From positions 1,426,001-1,490,000 of the forward strand of contig NZ_CP173660.1 of assembly GCF_045038405.1 (NCBI RefSeq): a stretch of 64,000 bases of DNA. The letters run 5' to 3'. Below the pieces are notes generated by a model. The model did not search any database. It was given only the letters and a program-made list of their open reading frames with translations, and was not told the DNA's origin. The DNA comes from Sellimonas caecigallum (GTDB taxonomy: Bacteria; Bacillota; Clostridia; Lachnospirales; Lachnospiraceae). This document shows positions 9,262 through 18,736 of this stretch, in pieces; the first letter of the stretch is position 1, and each line of letters begins with the position of its first letter. A program made the position numbers and the translations under genes.

Positions 9262-11619
9262 TTGGATAAATACGAATACCGTGAAAAGACGGAACAGATG
9301 ATGAAATACGTCGAAGCAAAGTCTTATAGGGAAGCGAAAGAGATCGCAGACACGATTGATTGGAGAAGAGTGAAGAATGCTCCCACTCTGTGTACGGTAA
9401 GTGAGATTTATGAGTGTAACGCAGACTTTGAAAAGAGCAGAGAGATTCTGTTTATTGCCTACGACAGAAGTCCGGGGAGCAGAAAAATCGTATATCGGCT
9501 CGGGACTCTCGCGCTTCGTCTTGGGGAGACAGATGAAGCGATGGACTGTTATGAAGAGTTTGTGCGGATTGCACCGAAGGATCCGAATCAGTACATACTA
9601 AAATATAAAATTCAGAAAGAACAGGGGGCTCCGATAGAGGAGCAGATCAAGACCCTTGAAGAATTTAAGAAAGCTGAGTATATTGAAAAATGGGCGTATG
9701 AGCTGGCTGAGCTGTATGACCGCGCAGGTATGGCGGAAGAATGTATGGAAGAGTGCGATGACCTGATATTGTGGTTCAGCGAAGGCGTTTACGTTCAGAA
9801 AGCGATGGAGCTGAAGATGAAACACAAGCCGCTCACACCGCAGCAGCAGGGGAAATATGACAGGGCAGAAGAAAAGCGGGAAGAAAGCGTGCAGGAGCAG
9901 AAGGAAGACTGGACGGAAACCATTTTGAAAGCAGCAGATACGACAGAAACGCTGGAAGATGCTTTTTGGCTTGGTATGGCAGTTGCCAGCAAAAAGCCAA
10001 TAGATGAAGTGAAGAAATTGGCGGGAAAAGGAGAAGAGGACGTGTACGAGACAGGTCGGCTGAAAATTGAAGAGATTCTTCAGCAATGGGAAGAAAAACA
10101 GCGCAGAAATGCAGAGATAATTGAAGAGAAAAGAAGAGAGGCAGAGCAGAAAGCTGCAGAAGAGAAGCAGAAAGTTTCTGGTAATACAGAAAAGATTCTT
10201 TCAGATGACATTCAGAAACTGCTCGCAGAAATGGAAAGCGAAGACGAGAAAAACGGTGTCACAGCAGAACCGGAGGATGAAGTTTCTCAGTTGTCTGAAG
10301 TGTTGAAAGAAGAGTCAGACGAAGATGAAATGGCTGAAGAACAAGCGAAGGTAGAGGAAACGGCTGAAGAATCAGGGGAAACTGCGGAGGAAGAGGAAGA
10401 GTCCGAAGAAGAGTATTCAGAAGAAGAGTACGACGAAGAAGAGTATCCGGAAGAGGAATACGACGACGAAGAATATCCGGAAGAGGAGTACGACGAAGAA
10501 GAGTATCCGGAAGAGGAGTACGACGAAGAAGAGTATCCGGAAGAGGAATACGACGAAGAAGAATATCCGGAAGAAGAGTACGACGAAGAAGAATATCCAG
10601 AAGAGGAGTACGACGAAGAAGAGTATTCGGAAGAGGAATACGACGAAGAAGAATATCCAGAAGAGGAGTACGACGAAGAGCAGAATGAAGAGGAAGATAT
10701 CTTCGCGAAAGTGCCGGAGACAGAGGAAGTGCTTGAAATTGAAGAGCCAGATGAGGAAGATGCTACATCTTCATCTCCGGGCGGTGTGTCTTTCGATACC
10801 GGATTTGTCGTGCAGGGAAGATATGATCTGAGCGCCACAAGTGAGATCGGGCTCAAAGCAGGGCTTACAGAAGAACAGAAAAAATTGTTTTCCTACTTTG
10901 TACCGATCAGGGGAATGAGTGAGCAGATCGTGCATGTACTGGAACAGGATAAGACATGTAAAAAGAGATATGGGACATCACGTACCGGCAATATCCTTGT
11001 GATAGGACATAAAGGATCCGGAAAAACGGTGCTTGCAGTGGATCTTGTCAAAGCGATACAAAAGCAGAGAAAAATGAAACAGGGAAAGGTTGCGATCATT
11101 ACAGGAGATGCGCTGAACCAGAAAAATCTGGAAGCCATCATCCAGAAACTTCAGGGCGGAGCTCTGATCATTGAGAAAGCATGTAAGATGAATAAGAAGA
11201 CGCTGTCCCATCTGAGCAGTCTTATGGAAGAACAGACTGGAGAAATGCTTTTTATACTGGAAGAAGAGAGACGTCCTCTTGAAAAAATGCTTTCTGCAAA
11301 TCCGGACTTTAAACGGAAATTTACATCCCGTGTAGAACTTCCTATTTTCATCAACGATGAACTTGTTACATTTGGACAGACCTACGCCAAAGAAAACGGT
11401 TATACTATCGACGAGATGGGAATTCTGGCATTGTACAGCAGGATTGACGTGATGCAGAAGGAGGATCATTTCGTTACAGTTGCGGAAGTTAAGGAAATCA
11501 TGGATGAAGCCATTGCACATTCTCAGAAGGCAAATGTGAAACACCTGATGAAGAGAGTGTTCAGAAAGAGTACGGATGAATCAGATCGGATCATTCTGAA
11601 AGAAGATGATTTCAAATAA
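9262..11619 (+). CDS. TPR - acidic tandem-repeat - AAA ATPase-like protein of unknown function
   Basis: A 785-residue three-part protein. Residues about 1-280 are helical and TPR-like (for example RIVYRLGTLALRLGETDEAM-type repeats). Residues about 290-480 are extremely acidic, with nine 10-residue repeats of the pattern EEYPEEEYDE at about 385-474. The C-terminal 220 residues resemble AAA proteins of the CbbX/SpoVK type: Walker A GHKGSGKT near 582, and an arginine-finger-like segment ANPDFKRKFTSRVELP. The expected Walker B Asp-Glu is not obvious; the strand reads GALIIEKA. TTG 9262 is favoured over GTG 9256 because of GAGGTG spacing. It is a monocistronic gene with its own promoter and terminator. 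It might be a cytosolic scaffold or remodeller; function unknown. Confidence 0.75.
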   Translation: MDKYEYREKTEQMMKYVEAKSYREAKEIADTIDWRRVKNAPTLCTVSEIYECNADFEKSREILFIAYDRSPGSRKIVYRLGTLALRLGETDEAMDCYEEFVRIAPKDPNQYILKYKIQKEQGAPIEEQIKTLEEFKKAEYIEKWAYELAELYDRAGMAEECMEECDDLILWFSEGVYVQKAMELKMKHKPLTPQQQGKYDRAEEKREESVQEQKEDWTETILKAADTTETLEDAFWLGMAVASKKPIDEVKKLAGKGEEDVYETGRLKIEEILQQWEEKQRRNAEIIEEKRREAEQKAAEEKQKVSGNTEKILSDDIQKLLAEMESEDEKNGVTAEPEDEVSQLSEVLKEESDEDEMAEEQAKVEETAEESGETAEEEEESEEEYSEEEYDEEEYPEEEYDDEEYPEEEYDEEEYPEEEYDEEEYPEEEYDEEEYPEEEYDEEEYPEEEYDEEEYSEEEYDEEEYPEEEYDEEQNEEEDIFAKVPETEEVLEIEEPDEEDATSSSPGGVSFDTGFVVQGRYDLSATSEIGLKAGLTEEQKKLFSYFVPIRGMSEQIVHVLEQDKTCKKRYGTSRTGNILVIGHKGSGKTVLAVDLVKAIQKQRKMKQGKVAIITGDALNQKNLEAIIQKLQGGALIIEKACKMNKKTLSHLSSLMEEQTGEMLFILEEERRPLEKMLSANPDFKRKFTSRVELPIFINDELVTFGQTYAKENGYTIDEMGILALYSRIDVMQKEDHFVTVAEVKEIMDEAIAHSQKANVKHLMKRVFRKSTDESDRIILKEDDFK
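10414..10683 (+). repeat. nine tandem 30-bp repeats coding an acidic Tyr-Pro-Glu tract
   Basis: Nine near-identical in-frame 30-nt units encode YPEEEYDEEE (first and eighth units have Ser for Pro, the second has Asp for Glu). Synonymous GAA/GAG differences between copies show that the repeat is not a very recent single expansion. Copy number may vary between strains. Confidence 0.9.
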
Positions 11620-11649
11620 GATAATCGACAAAACTTGTGAAAAATGACG

Positions 11650-11698
11650 AAAAGAGTTTTAACAAAATGAAAAACTTTGTTAAAACTCTTTCTTTTTG
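11650..11698 (+). terminator. terminator after the TPR/AAA gene
   Basis: A 16-bp stem (AAAGAGTTTTAACAAA at 11651-11666 with its complement at 11676-11691), followed by a T-rich run. Confidence 0.85.
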
Positions 11699-11751
11699 AT
11701 AAAGCCTCAAGTATAATAAACGTATGACTTTAGATATGAGAAGGTGAAATC

Positions 11752-13665
11752 ATGGCGAGGACAAAAAAGAAAAAAGTATATGAAATAGGCGAATTGGATC
11801 AGTACTTGTTCGGTCAGGGAACGCATTATGATTTATATAAAAAAATGGGCTCTCATCTGGTTGTGGATGGAAAGAAAAAGGGAGTTTATTTTGCGGTGTG
11901 GGCCCCGAATGCAAAGGCAGTTTCTGTCGTGGGAGATTTTAATGGATGGGACAGAGACAAGCACCCAATGGAGCGGGAAGAACCTCTCGGTATCTATACA
12001 TGTTTTATCAAAGACATGAAGGAAGGAGAGCTGTACAAGTACTGCATAGAGACGCAGAAGGGAGAGCTTCTCTACAAAGCAGATCCTTTTGCAAATTATG
12101 CGGAAGTGCGTCCGGGTACGGCGTCCAGAGTGCATGATATATCCGGGATCAAGTGGACGGACAGCGTGTGGATGGAAGCGCGCAAGAATTGGAATATAGA
12201 CGAGTCTCCGATGTCTATATATGAGGCTCATATCGGTTCCTGGAAGCAGCATCCGGGCGAAGAGGAAGAACGTTTCTACAATTACCGGGAGTTTGCGAGG
12301 GAAGCGGTAAAATATATGAAAGAGATGGGATATACCCATATCGAGCTGATCGGGATCGCGGAACACCCGTTTGACGGATCCTGGGGCTATCAGGTAACCG
12401 GATATTTTGCTCCGACATCCAGATACGGTACACCGGAAGATTTTGCGTACATGATCAACTATTTCCACCGCAATAAGATCGGTGTTATTTTGGACTGGGT
12501 ACCGGCGCATTTTCCAAGAGATGCACATGGGCTTGCAGATTTTGACGGTACAGCAGTATACGAATACGCGGATCCGAGGAAAGGAGAACACCCGGATTGG
12601 GGAACAAAGATTTTTGACTATGGTAAGGCGGAAGTGAAGAACTTCCTTATCAGCAATGCATTGTTCTGGATGGAAACCTTCCATGTGGACGGGCTTCGTG
12701 TGGATGCAGTGGCATCGATGCTGTACCTGGATTACGGCAAGCAGAATGGACAGTGGGTGCCGAATAAATACGGAGGAAATCAGAATCTGGAGGCCATCGA
12801 ATTCTTTAAGCACCTCAATTCTGTAGTATTGGGCAGAAACCCTGGCACCCTTATGATTGCAGAAGAGTCTACAGCCTGGCCGAAAGTAACCGGAAATCCG
12901 GAGGACGACGGGCTTGGATTCAGCTTGAAATGGAATATGGGCTGGATGCATGATTTCCTGGAATATATGAAACTGGATCCATATTTCCGGAAAGAGCACC
13001 ACAATCAGATGACATTTGCCATGACTTATGCGTACAGTGAAAAATACATACTTGTTCTTTCTCACGATGAAGTGGTCCATTTGAAGTGTTCTATGCTCAA
13101 CAAGATGCCAGGACTTGGATTTGATAAATATGCAAATCTGAAGGTTGGTTATGCATTTATGATGGGCCATCCGGGAAAGAAGCTTTTGTTTATGGGTCAG
13201 GATTTCGCTCAGCTTCGGGAGTGGAGCGAGGAAAGGGAGCTTGACTGGTATCTCCTTGCGGAACCGGAGCACCAGGCGGTTCAGGCTTTTATGCGGGATC
13301 TTTTGAAATTATACCGGAAAAATAAGGCGATGTATGAACAGGATACGAATGGATATGGATTTGAGTGGGTCAATGCAAACGACGGATACAGAAGTATTTT
13401 CAGTTTTATACGTCATTCCAAATATAATAAAAAGAATCTGCTTTTCGTCTGCAATTTTACACCGATGGAGTGGGCGGACTACCGGGTAGGAGTTCCGAGA
13501 AGGAAGCAGTATAAACTGATTCTGAACAGTGATGATAAGCAGTATGGAGGAAAAGGAGAAGAGAGACCTCTTGTCTATAAAGCGATCAAGCAGGAATGTG
13601 ATGGAAGACCATATTCTTTCGCGTACAAACTGCCTCCGTACGGAGTAGCTGTATTTGAATTTTAA
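11752..13665 (+). CDS. glgB: 1,4-alpha-glucan branching enzyme
   Basis: A 637-residue GH13 branching enzyme that makes alpha-1,6 branches in glycogen. The N-terminal CBM48 module is visible (FAVWAPNAKAVSVVGDFNGW, about residues 45-64). Catalytic residues stand in their usual motifs: nucleophile D318 in GLRVDAVASM, acid/base E371 in MIAEEST, and D439 in LSHDEVVH. The C-terminal beta domain ends at residue 637, a normal family length. A TATAAT at 11712 may be its -10 element. It is monocistronic here; no other glycogen genes lie beside it. Confidence 0.95.
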   Translation: MARTKKKKVYEIGELDQYLFGQGTHYDLYKKMGSHLVVDGKKKGVYFAVWAPNAKAVSVVGDFNGWDRDKHPMEREEPLGIYTCFIKDMKEGELYKYCIETQKGELLYKADPFANYAEVRPGTASRVHDISGIKWTDSVWMEARKNWNIDESPMSIYEAHIGSWKQHPGEEEERFYNYREFAREAVKYMKEMGYTHIELIGIAEHPFDGSWGYQVTGYFAPTSRYGTPEDFAYMINYFHRNKIGVILDWVPAHFPRDAHGLADFDGTAVYEYADPRKGEHPDWGTKIFDYGKAEVKNFLISNALFWMETFHVDGLRVDAVASMLYLDYGKQNGQWVPNKYGGNQNLEAIEFFKHLNSVVLGRNPGTLMIAEESTAWPKVTGNPEDDGLGFSLKWNMGWMHDFLEYMKLDPYFRKEHHNQMTFAMTYAYSEKYILVLSHDEVVHLKCSMLNKMPGLGFDKYANLKVGYAFMMGHPGKKLLFMGQDFAQLREWSEERELDWYLLAEPEHQAVQAFMRDLLKLYRKNKAMYEQDTNGYGFEWVNANDGYRSIFSFIRHSKYNKKNLLFVCNFTPMEWADYRVGVPRRKQYKLILNSDDKQYGGKGEERPLVYKAIKQECDGRPYSFAYKLPPYGVAVFEF

Positions 13666-13671
13666 AAGTGC

Positions 13672-13706
13672 AGGGAGCGCACAGAAAAGTGTGCTCCTTC
13701 TTTTTA
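13672..13706 (+). terminator. terminator after glgB
   Basis: GGAGCGCAC (13674-13682) pairs with GTGTGCTCC (13689-13697), one G-U pair, then a T-rich run. Confidence 0.8.
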
Positions 13707-13737
13707 TGATTTTGCAATAATAATGAAGGAGAAGACG

Positions 13738-14346
13738 ATGAAGAACTACCAAATCACAGAGTGGTGCAGCCATTTTATCAGACAGCAGGTAAAAGAAGGG
13801 GATTTCTGTATTGACGCCACAGTCGGGAATGGAAACGACACGGTGCTGTTGTGCGAACTGGCAGGAAGTAAAGGGAAAGTAGCCGGTTTCGATATACAGG
13901 AAAAAGCTGTTGAGGAGACGAGGACAAGGTTAAAAGAGAGGGGGCTGGATTCAGGAGCCAAACTTTTCTGCTGCGGGCATGAACGGATGGAAGAATGCCT
14001 GAGATCAGATCCGGACTGCGCCAAGATGACGGAACGAGCAGAAGACGGATATGGGAAAGTATCGTGTATTGTTTTTAATTTCGGTTATCTGCCGGGAGGC
14101 GACCACAAGATTGCCACAAAGGCGGAGAGCAGCGTGGAAGCAATCCGCCAGGGGCTTACTCTTCTTGAGAAAAACGGCATGATGAGTCTTTGCATTTACA
14201 GCGGAGGAGACAGCGGATTTGAGGAGCGGGATCGGATTTTGGCCTATCTGAAAGGGCTTGACAGCAGGAAATATCTCGTTATAATGAGTTCATATTACAA
14301 TCGTCCAAATAACCCGCCGATCCCGGCGATGATCATTCGGCTTTGA
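13738..14346 (+). CDS. mnmM: tRNA 5-(aminomethyl)-2-thiouridine methyltransferase, MnmM/YtqB family
   Basis: A 202-residue class I SAM-dependent methyltransferase. The glycine-rich SAM motif reads DATVGNGNDTVLL, followed by the acidic loop FDIQEKAVEET. VFNFGYLPGGDH and the C-terminal NNPPIPAMIIRL are characteristic of the YtqB family, shown in Gram-positives to methylate the wobble uridine (mnm5s2U34) of tRNA. ATG 13738 is chosen because GAAGGAG lies about 7 nt before it; the ATG at 13723 has none. It starts a small cluster with the ZIP transporter and trmB, another tRNA methyltransferase. Confidence 0.85.
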   Translation: MKNYQITEWCSHFIRQQVKEGDFCIDATVGNGNDTVLLCELAGSKGKVAGFDIQEKAVEETRTRLKERGLDSGAKLFCCGHERMEECLRSDPDCAKMTERAEDGYGKVSCIVFNFGYLPGGDHKIATKAESSVEAIRQGLTLLEKNGMMSLCIYSGGDSGFEERDRILAYLKGLDSRKYLVIMSSYYNRPNNPPIPAMIIRL

Positions 14347-14385
14347 GATGGCGGAGAAGGGGATTAAGACAGGAGGATAATAGAC

Positions 14386-15162
14386 ATGGAGATTTTTGTG
14401 GGACTGCTGCTCCCTTTTCTCGGCACAGCACTTGGGGCGGGGTGTGTGTTCTTTTTGAAGGGACAGATCAAGCCTTTGGTACAGAAGACACTGCTTGGAT
14501 TTGCATCTGGAGTTATGGTGGCAGCTTCGGTATGGTCCCTTCTCATTCCGGCTATGGATATGTCGGAGGGTATGGGGAAACTGGCCTTCATTCCTGCGGC
14601 TGTGGGACTGCTTTTAGGGGTTGCGTTTCTGCTTTTGCTTGACAGGGCCATTCCACATCTTCACATAGGCGCAGAGAAAGCGGAGGGGCCGAAGTGTGCT
14701 CTGAAGAAGACGACGATGCTGGTGCTCGCAGTCACGTTACATAACATTCCGGAAGGGATGGCAGTAGGGGTAGTGTTCGCAGGAATGCTGTCTGGTACGG
14801 AGACGATGACGGCGGCAGGAGCTTTTGCGCTGGCGCTTGGTATCGCGATACAAAACTTTCCGGAAGGAGCGATCATCTCCCTTCCGCTGAAAAGTGAAGG
14901 AACAGGGAAGGGGAAAGCCTTTTTCTACGGAATGCTCTCCGGGGCGGTGGAGCCGGTCAGCGCATTTGTTACGATCATGCTTGCGCGTTTTATTACACCG
15001 GTGCTGCCTTATCTGCTTGCGTTCGCGGCGGGGGCGATGATTTATGTGGTTGTGGAAGAACTGATCCCGGAGGCAAGCGAAGGAGAACACAGCAATATCG
15101 GAACAATCGGCTTTGCAGCCGGATTTGTCTTGATGATGATACTTGACGTGGCGCTGGGATAA
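14386..15162 (+). CDS. ZIP-family divalent metal transporter (GufA-like)
   Basis: A 258-residue membrane protein with about eight hydrophobic segments. The metal-binding signatures of the ZIP family are present in order: HNIPEG, QNFPEG and EELIPE. The family imports Zn(II) and sometimes Fe, Mn or Co. GGAGGATAAT precedes the ATG. It lies between mnmM and trmB with short gaps, so it is probably cotranscribed with them. No metal-responsive operator was seen upstream. Confidence 0.9.
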   Translation: MEIFVGLLLPFLGTALGAGCVFFLKGQIKPLVQKTLLGFASGVMVAASVWSLLIPAMDMSEGMGKLAFIPAAVGLLLGVAFLLLLDRAIPHLHIGAEKAEGPKCALKKTTMLVLAVTLHNIPEGMAVGVVFAGMLSGTETMTAAGAFALALGIAIQNFPEGAIISLPLKSEGTGKGKAFFYGMLSGAVEPVSAFVTIMLARFITPVLPYLLAFAAGAMIYVVVEELIPEASEGEHSNIGTIGFAAGFVLMMILDVALG

Positions 15163-15189
15163 AGCGGAAAAGAGATAAAGGAGAGAGAA

Positions 15190-15837
15190 ATGAGACTTCG
15201 AAACATACCAAGAGCAGGGGAGACACTGGCCTCCCATGATTATGTGATAAAAGAAGAAAGAAAATGGAAAGGCTGTTGGAAAGAGGTGTTTGGAAATGAC
15301 TATCCTGTGCGTATCGAAATCGGCATGGGGAAGGGGCAGTTTCTGATGACGCTGGCTTTACAGAATCCAGAGATCAACTATATCGGGATAGAGCGGTATT
15401 CCAGTGTTCTTCTTCGTGCAGTAGAACGCCTGGACGCTATGGAGGAGCAACCGGATAACATCCGATTCATCTGTATGGATGCGGCTGAGATCGAGGAGGT
15501 ATTTGGGCCGGAAGAAGTGGACCGTATTTATCTCAATTTTTCTGACCCGTGGCCGAAGGCGCGGCACGCCAAGCGCAGACTGACCTCCACAGCCTACTGG
15601 CCAAGATATGACAAGATACTGAAAAAGGACGGCGTTGTGGAATTCAAAACGGACAATCAGGGATTGTTTTCCTTTTCATTGGAACAGGCAGAGGAGGCCG
15701 GATGGAAAATTTTATCCAGTACATTTGACCTGCACAACAATGAAGAGATGAATAAAGGCAACGTCATGACAGAGTACGAAGAGAAATTTTCGCAAAAAGG
15801 CAATCCAATCTGCAAACTGATCGCTTCCAGAGAGTAG
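15190..15837 (+). CDS. trmB: tRNA (guanine-N7-)-methyltransferase
   Basis: A 215-residue enzyme that makes m7G46 in tRNA using SAM. It shows the SAM motif EIGMGKGQF and the family signature DPWPKARHAKRRL, with GNPICKLIASRE at the C-terminus. Length matches bacterial TrmB. The start ATG follows AAGGAGAG. It is the last gene of the mnmM - ZIP - trmB cluster. Confidence 0.95.
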   Translation: MRLRNIPRAGETLASHDYVIKEERKWKGCWKEVFGNDYPVRIEIGMGKGQFLMTLALQNPEINYIGIERYSSVLLRAVERLDAMEEQPDNIRFICMDAAEIEEVFGPEEVDRIYLNFSDPWPKARHAKRRLTSTAYWPRYDKILKKDGVVEFKTDNQGLFSFSLEQAEEAGWKILSSTFDLHNNEEMNKGNVMTEYEEKFSQKGNPICKLIASRE

Positions 15838-15897
15838 TGACATGAAAGAGGGCTTCTGCATAGAATGTTAAAGAGACACTCTGAAAGAAGGGATGGC

Positions 15898-16068
15898 ATG
15901 GGGAGAAGGGGCAGGAAAAAAATCTGTTGGAAATGTGGATGTTTCTGCTATGACAACCGATGGTGGAATCAGAAGATCAGGATTATTGTGGGATCCTGCG
16001 AAGAATTGCACCGGATTTTGAATCCCCACTGCAATTCCTGCAGAAAAGAAAAGGACTGCGGGAAATAG
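15898..16068 (+). CDS. possible small Cys-rich protein
   Basis: A 56-codon frame from ATG 15898 encodes a basic peptide with seven cysteines, including CWKCGCFC near the start and HCNSCRKEKDC near the end, spacing compatible with a metal-binding knuckle. The ribosome binding site is weak (AAGGG). The rest of the 380-nt interval between trmB and tRNA-Lys holds only the tRNA promoter. It may be a chance frame. Confidence 0.25.
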   Translation: MGRRGRKKICWKCGCFCYDNRWWNQKIRIIVGSCEELHRILNPHCNSCRKEKDCGK

Positions 16069-16149
16069 GAGACAGCCCTGTACCGAGAGAACGCGGTATG
16101 GGGCATCTGCCATGCCAAATGAAAAAAATAAAAAAATATAAAAATTTGC

Positions 16150-16178
16150 TTGCATTTTTGAAAAATATGTAATATAAT
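16150..16178 (+). promoter_or_regulatory. promoter of tRNA-Lys
   Basis: TTGCAT at 16150-16155, 17 nt, TATAAT at 16173-16178, about 40 nt before the tRNA. Confidence 0.7.
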
Positions 16179-16218
16179 ACTTCTTGCGTTAAGCAATAAT
16201 TAAAACTTCACAGCGCAC

Positions 16219-16291
16219 GCGCGATTAGCTCAGTTGGTAGAGCACCTGACTCTTAATCAGGGTGTCCAGGGTTCGAGCCCCTGATCGCGCA
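16219..16291 (+). tRNA. tRNA-Lys (anticodon CUU)
   Basis: A 73-nt cloverleaf. The acceptor stem GCGCGAT pairs with ATCGCGC. The D-arm reads AGCTCAGTTGGTAGAGC. The anticodon stem CCTGA/TCAGG encloses the loop CTCTTAA with CTT at positions 34-36. The T-arm is CAGGG TTCGAGC CCCTG. The discriminator is A and CCA is not encoded. It is a single tRNA with its own promoter and terminator. Confidence 0.97.
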
Positions 16292-16294
16292 TTT

Positions 16295-16346
16295 AGAAAT
16301 CACTGTTTTTGGAGACTATAAAGCTCCGGGGGCGGTGGTTTTTTTG
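16295..16346 (+). terminator. terminator after tRNA-Lys
   Basis: AAATCACTG pairs with CGGTGGTTT (G-U pairs included), an inner GGAG/CTCC stem lies within, and a run of T follows. Confidence 0.65.
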
Positions 16347-16537
16347 ATGTCCGGAAAATTTTGGAGAGAAATGATCTCTGGATAATAGCCAGTGTCTAGT
16401 ATGGATATCTGTTTAAAAGGAAATAAAATAGATAAGGGAGAATAGAGGAAAAAGCGGGTTTTGTATTTTTTCCTATACAATCGGTAGGGATTTTGGCAAA
16501 GCGCAGTATTGTTCGTAAAATAGTACAGGAAACCGCA

Positions 16538-16567
16538 TTGACACGGTTTTCACAAATCAGCTATAAT
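16538..16567 (+). promoter_or_regulatory. promoter of the pfl operon
   Basis: TTGACA at 16538-16543, 18 nt, TATAAT at 16562-16567. The leader to the pflB ATG is about 55 nt. No clear operator was recognised in the 190 nt upstream. Confidence 0.75.
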
Positions 16568-16628
16568 AGCTCCAAGAAACGGTTATCGTTTTACGCTATA
16601 GGGTTTAATTTTGAAGGAGGATTATCGC

Positions 16629-18713
16629 ATGAGAAAAGAATGGGAATCTTTTCGAGGAGGAATCTGGGAAAAAGAAATCAATGTAAGAGATTTCATCCAA
16701 AAAAACTATACGCCGTATGAAGGAGACGACAGTTTCCTCGTAGGGCCGACAGAAGATACAAAAGCTTTGTGGGCGCAGGTAATGGATTTATCTGAACAGG
16801 AACGCGCAAAAGGCGGAGTCCTGGATATGGACACAAAGATTATTTCCACTATCACTTCCCATGGACCGGGATATCTTGACAAAGCTAAGGAAAAAATCGT
16901 AGGGTTCCAGACGGACAAGCCGTTTAAGCGTTCCCTGCAGCCTTACGGAGGTATCCGTATGGCAATGAAAGCATGTGAAGAAAACGGATATCATGTGGAT
17001 CCGGCAATCGTGGAATTCTTCACAAAACACAGAAAAACACATAACGACGGTGTGTTTGATGCTTATACTCCGGAAATGCGCGCATGCCGTTCCAGCCATA
17101 TCATCACAGGGCTTCCGGATGCATACGGACGCGGACGTATCATCGGCGACTACAGAAGAGTTGCGCTGTATGGTGTAGACAGACTGATCGAAGACAAGCA
17201 GCATCAGAAAGATTCAACGAGAACGATCATGTACTCTGATGTTACAAGAGAAAGGGAAGAACTTTCTGAACAGATCAAAGCGTTAAAAGAATTAAAAGAA
17301 CTTGGTCAGATTTACGGATTTGATATTTCCAGACCGGCCGAAAACGTACAGGAAGCGATCCAGTGGCTGTATTTCGGATATCTCGCTGCTATCAAAGAAC
17401 AGAACGGTGCGGCAATGTCTCTTGGACGTACTTCCACATTTATCGATATCTATGCAGAACGTGACCTGAAGAATGGTACATTCACAGAAGAACAGATTCA
17501 GGAATTCGTTGACCATTTCATCATGAAGCTTCGTCTTGTGAAATTTGCAAGAACTCCGGAATACAATGCGCTGTTCTCCGGAGACCCGACATGGGTAACA
17601 GAATCCATCGGTGGTATGGGAATCGACGGGCGTCCGATGGTAACAAAGATGTCTTATCGTTACCTGCACACACTGCAGAACCTCGGCACAGCGCCGGAAC
17701 CGAACCTGACAGTTCTCTGGTCCACAAGACTTCCGGAAAACTTCAAGCGTTTCTGTGCAAAGACATCTATCGAGTCTTCATCCATTCAGTATGAGAATGA
17801 CGACCTGATGAGAGTGACACACGGAGATGACTATGCGATCGCATGCTGCGTATCCTCCATGCGTGTAGGTAAGGAGATGCAGTTCTTCGGAGCACGTGCA
17901 AACCTTGCAAAGTGTCTCCTTTATGCGATCAACGGCGGTGTGGATGAAATCTCCAAGAAACAGGTTGGACCGAAGTACCGTCCGATCACATCCGAATACC
18001 TTGATTACGATGAAGTTATGGACAAGTTCAAAGATATGATGAAGTGGCTTGCTCAGGTATATGTAAATGCTCTGAATATCATTCACTACATGCATGACAA
18101 GTACTGCTACGAAAGAATCCAGATGGCGCTTCATGATAAGAAGGTAACACGCTGGTTCGCGACAGGTATCGCAGGACTTTCCGTAGTGGCAGACTCCCTG
18201 TCCGCGATCAAGTACGCAAAGGTAAAGACGGTCCGCGATGAAAACGGAATTGTTGTGGATTATCAGGTAGAAGGAGATTTCCCGAAATACGGAAACGATG
18301 ATGACCGTGCAGATGAGATCGCTTACGATATCGTTCATCAGTTCATGGCTTATGTAAAAGGAAACCACACATACCGTGGAGGTATCCCGACAACATCTAT
18401 TCTTACAATCACATCAAACGTTGTGTATGGTAAGAATACAGGTTCTACACCGGATGGAAGAAAGGGTGGAGAACCGTTCGCACCGGGAGCAAACCCGATG
18501 CACCACAGAGACAGCCATGGTGCAGTAGCATCTTTAAGCTCTGTGTCCAAACTGCCATTCAAAGATGCACAGGATGGTATTTCCAATACATTCTCCATCA
18601 TTCCGGGAGCACTTGGAAAAGATGATGCAATTCTTTTTGACGACATCGCATTTGAACTGGAACCGGACTGCGCATGCTGTGAACCGAATGCGTCTTTAGA
18701 TAGTGAAGAATAG
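16629..18713 (+). CDS. pflB: pyruvate formate-lyase body, lacking the C-terminal glycyl-radical domain
   Basis: A 694-residue protein matching pyruvate formate-lyase (pyruvate + CoA to acetyl-CoA + formate). The catalytic cysteine pair C406-C407 is present in YAIACCVSS. After PGALGKDD, where a normal PFL of about 750 residues runs into its radical domain, this one diverges to a short acidic tail with DCACCEPNA and stops. The radical Gly motif RVSGYAV is missing here and is encoded by the next gene. ATG 16629 follows AAGGAGG. The operon is pflB - grcA-like - pflA. Activity should need the two polypeptides to assemble. Confidence 0.93.
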   Translation: MRKEWESFRGGIWEKEINVRDFIQKNYTPYEGDDSFLVGPTEDTKALWAQVMDLSEQERAKGGVLDMDTKIISTITSHGPGYLDKAKEKIVGFQTDKPFKRSLQPYGGIRMAMKACEENGYHVDPAIVEFFTKHRKTHNDGVFDAYTPEMRACRSSHIITGLPDAYGRGRIIGDYRRVALYGVDRLIEDKQHQKDSTRTIMYSDVTREREELSEQIKALKELKELGQIYGFDISRPAENVQEAIQWLYFGYLAAIKEQNGAAMSLGRTSTFIDIYAERDLKNGTFTEEQIQEFVDHFIMKLRLVKFARTPEYNALFSGDPTWVTESIGGMGIDGRPMVTKMSYRYLHTLQNLGTAPEPNLTVLWSTRLPENFKRFCAKTSIESSSIQYENDDLMRVTHGDDYAIACCVSSMRVGKEMQFFGARANLAKCLLYAINGGVDEISKKQVGPKYRPITSEYLDYDEVMDKFKDMMKWLAQVYVNALNIIHYMHDKYCYERIQMALHDKKVTRWFATGIAGLSVVADSLSAIKYAKVKTVRDENGIVVDYQVEGDFPKYGNDDDRADEIAYDIVHQFMAYVKGNHTYRGGIPTTSILTITSNVVYGKNTGSTPDGRKGGEPFAPGANPMHHRDSHGAVASLSSVSKLPFKDAQDGISNTFSIIPGALGKDDAILFDDIAFELEPDCACCEPNASLDSEE

Positions 18714-18736
18714 ATCGATTAAAGGAGGACGACAAT

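Noticed and set aside
10414..10683. Possible CRISPR array
   Set aside because: The 30-nt units are contiguous without spacers and keep a reading frame.
10287..10856. Ser/Tyr-rich minus-strand frame, cell-wall-like
   Set aside because: It is the complement of the acidic repeat (GAA/GAG reads as TTC/CTC). The plus-strand gene explains it.
11833..13272. 479-codon open frame on the minus strand
   Set aside because: It is the exact antisense of glgB, whose motifs are complete; the antisense protein has no recognisable domain and no ribosome binding site.
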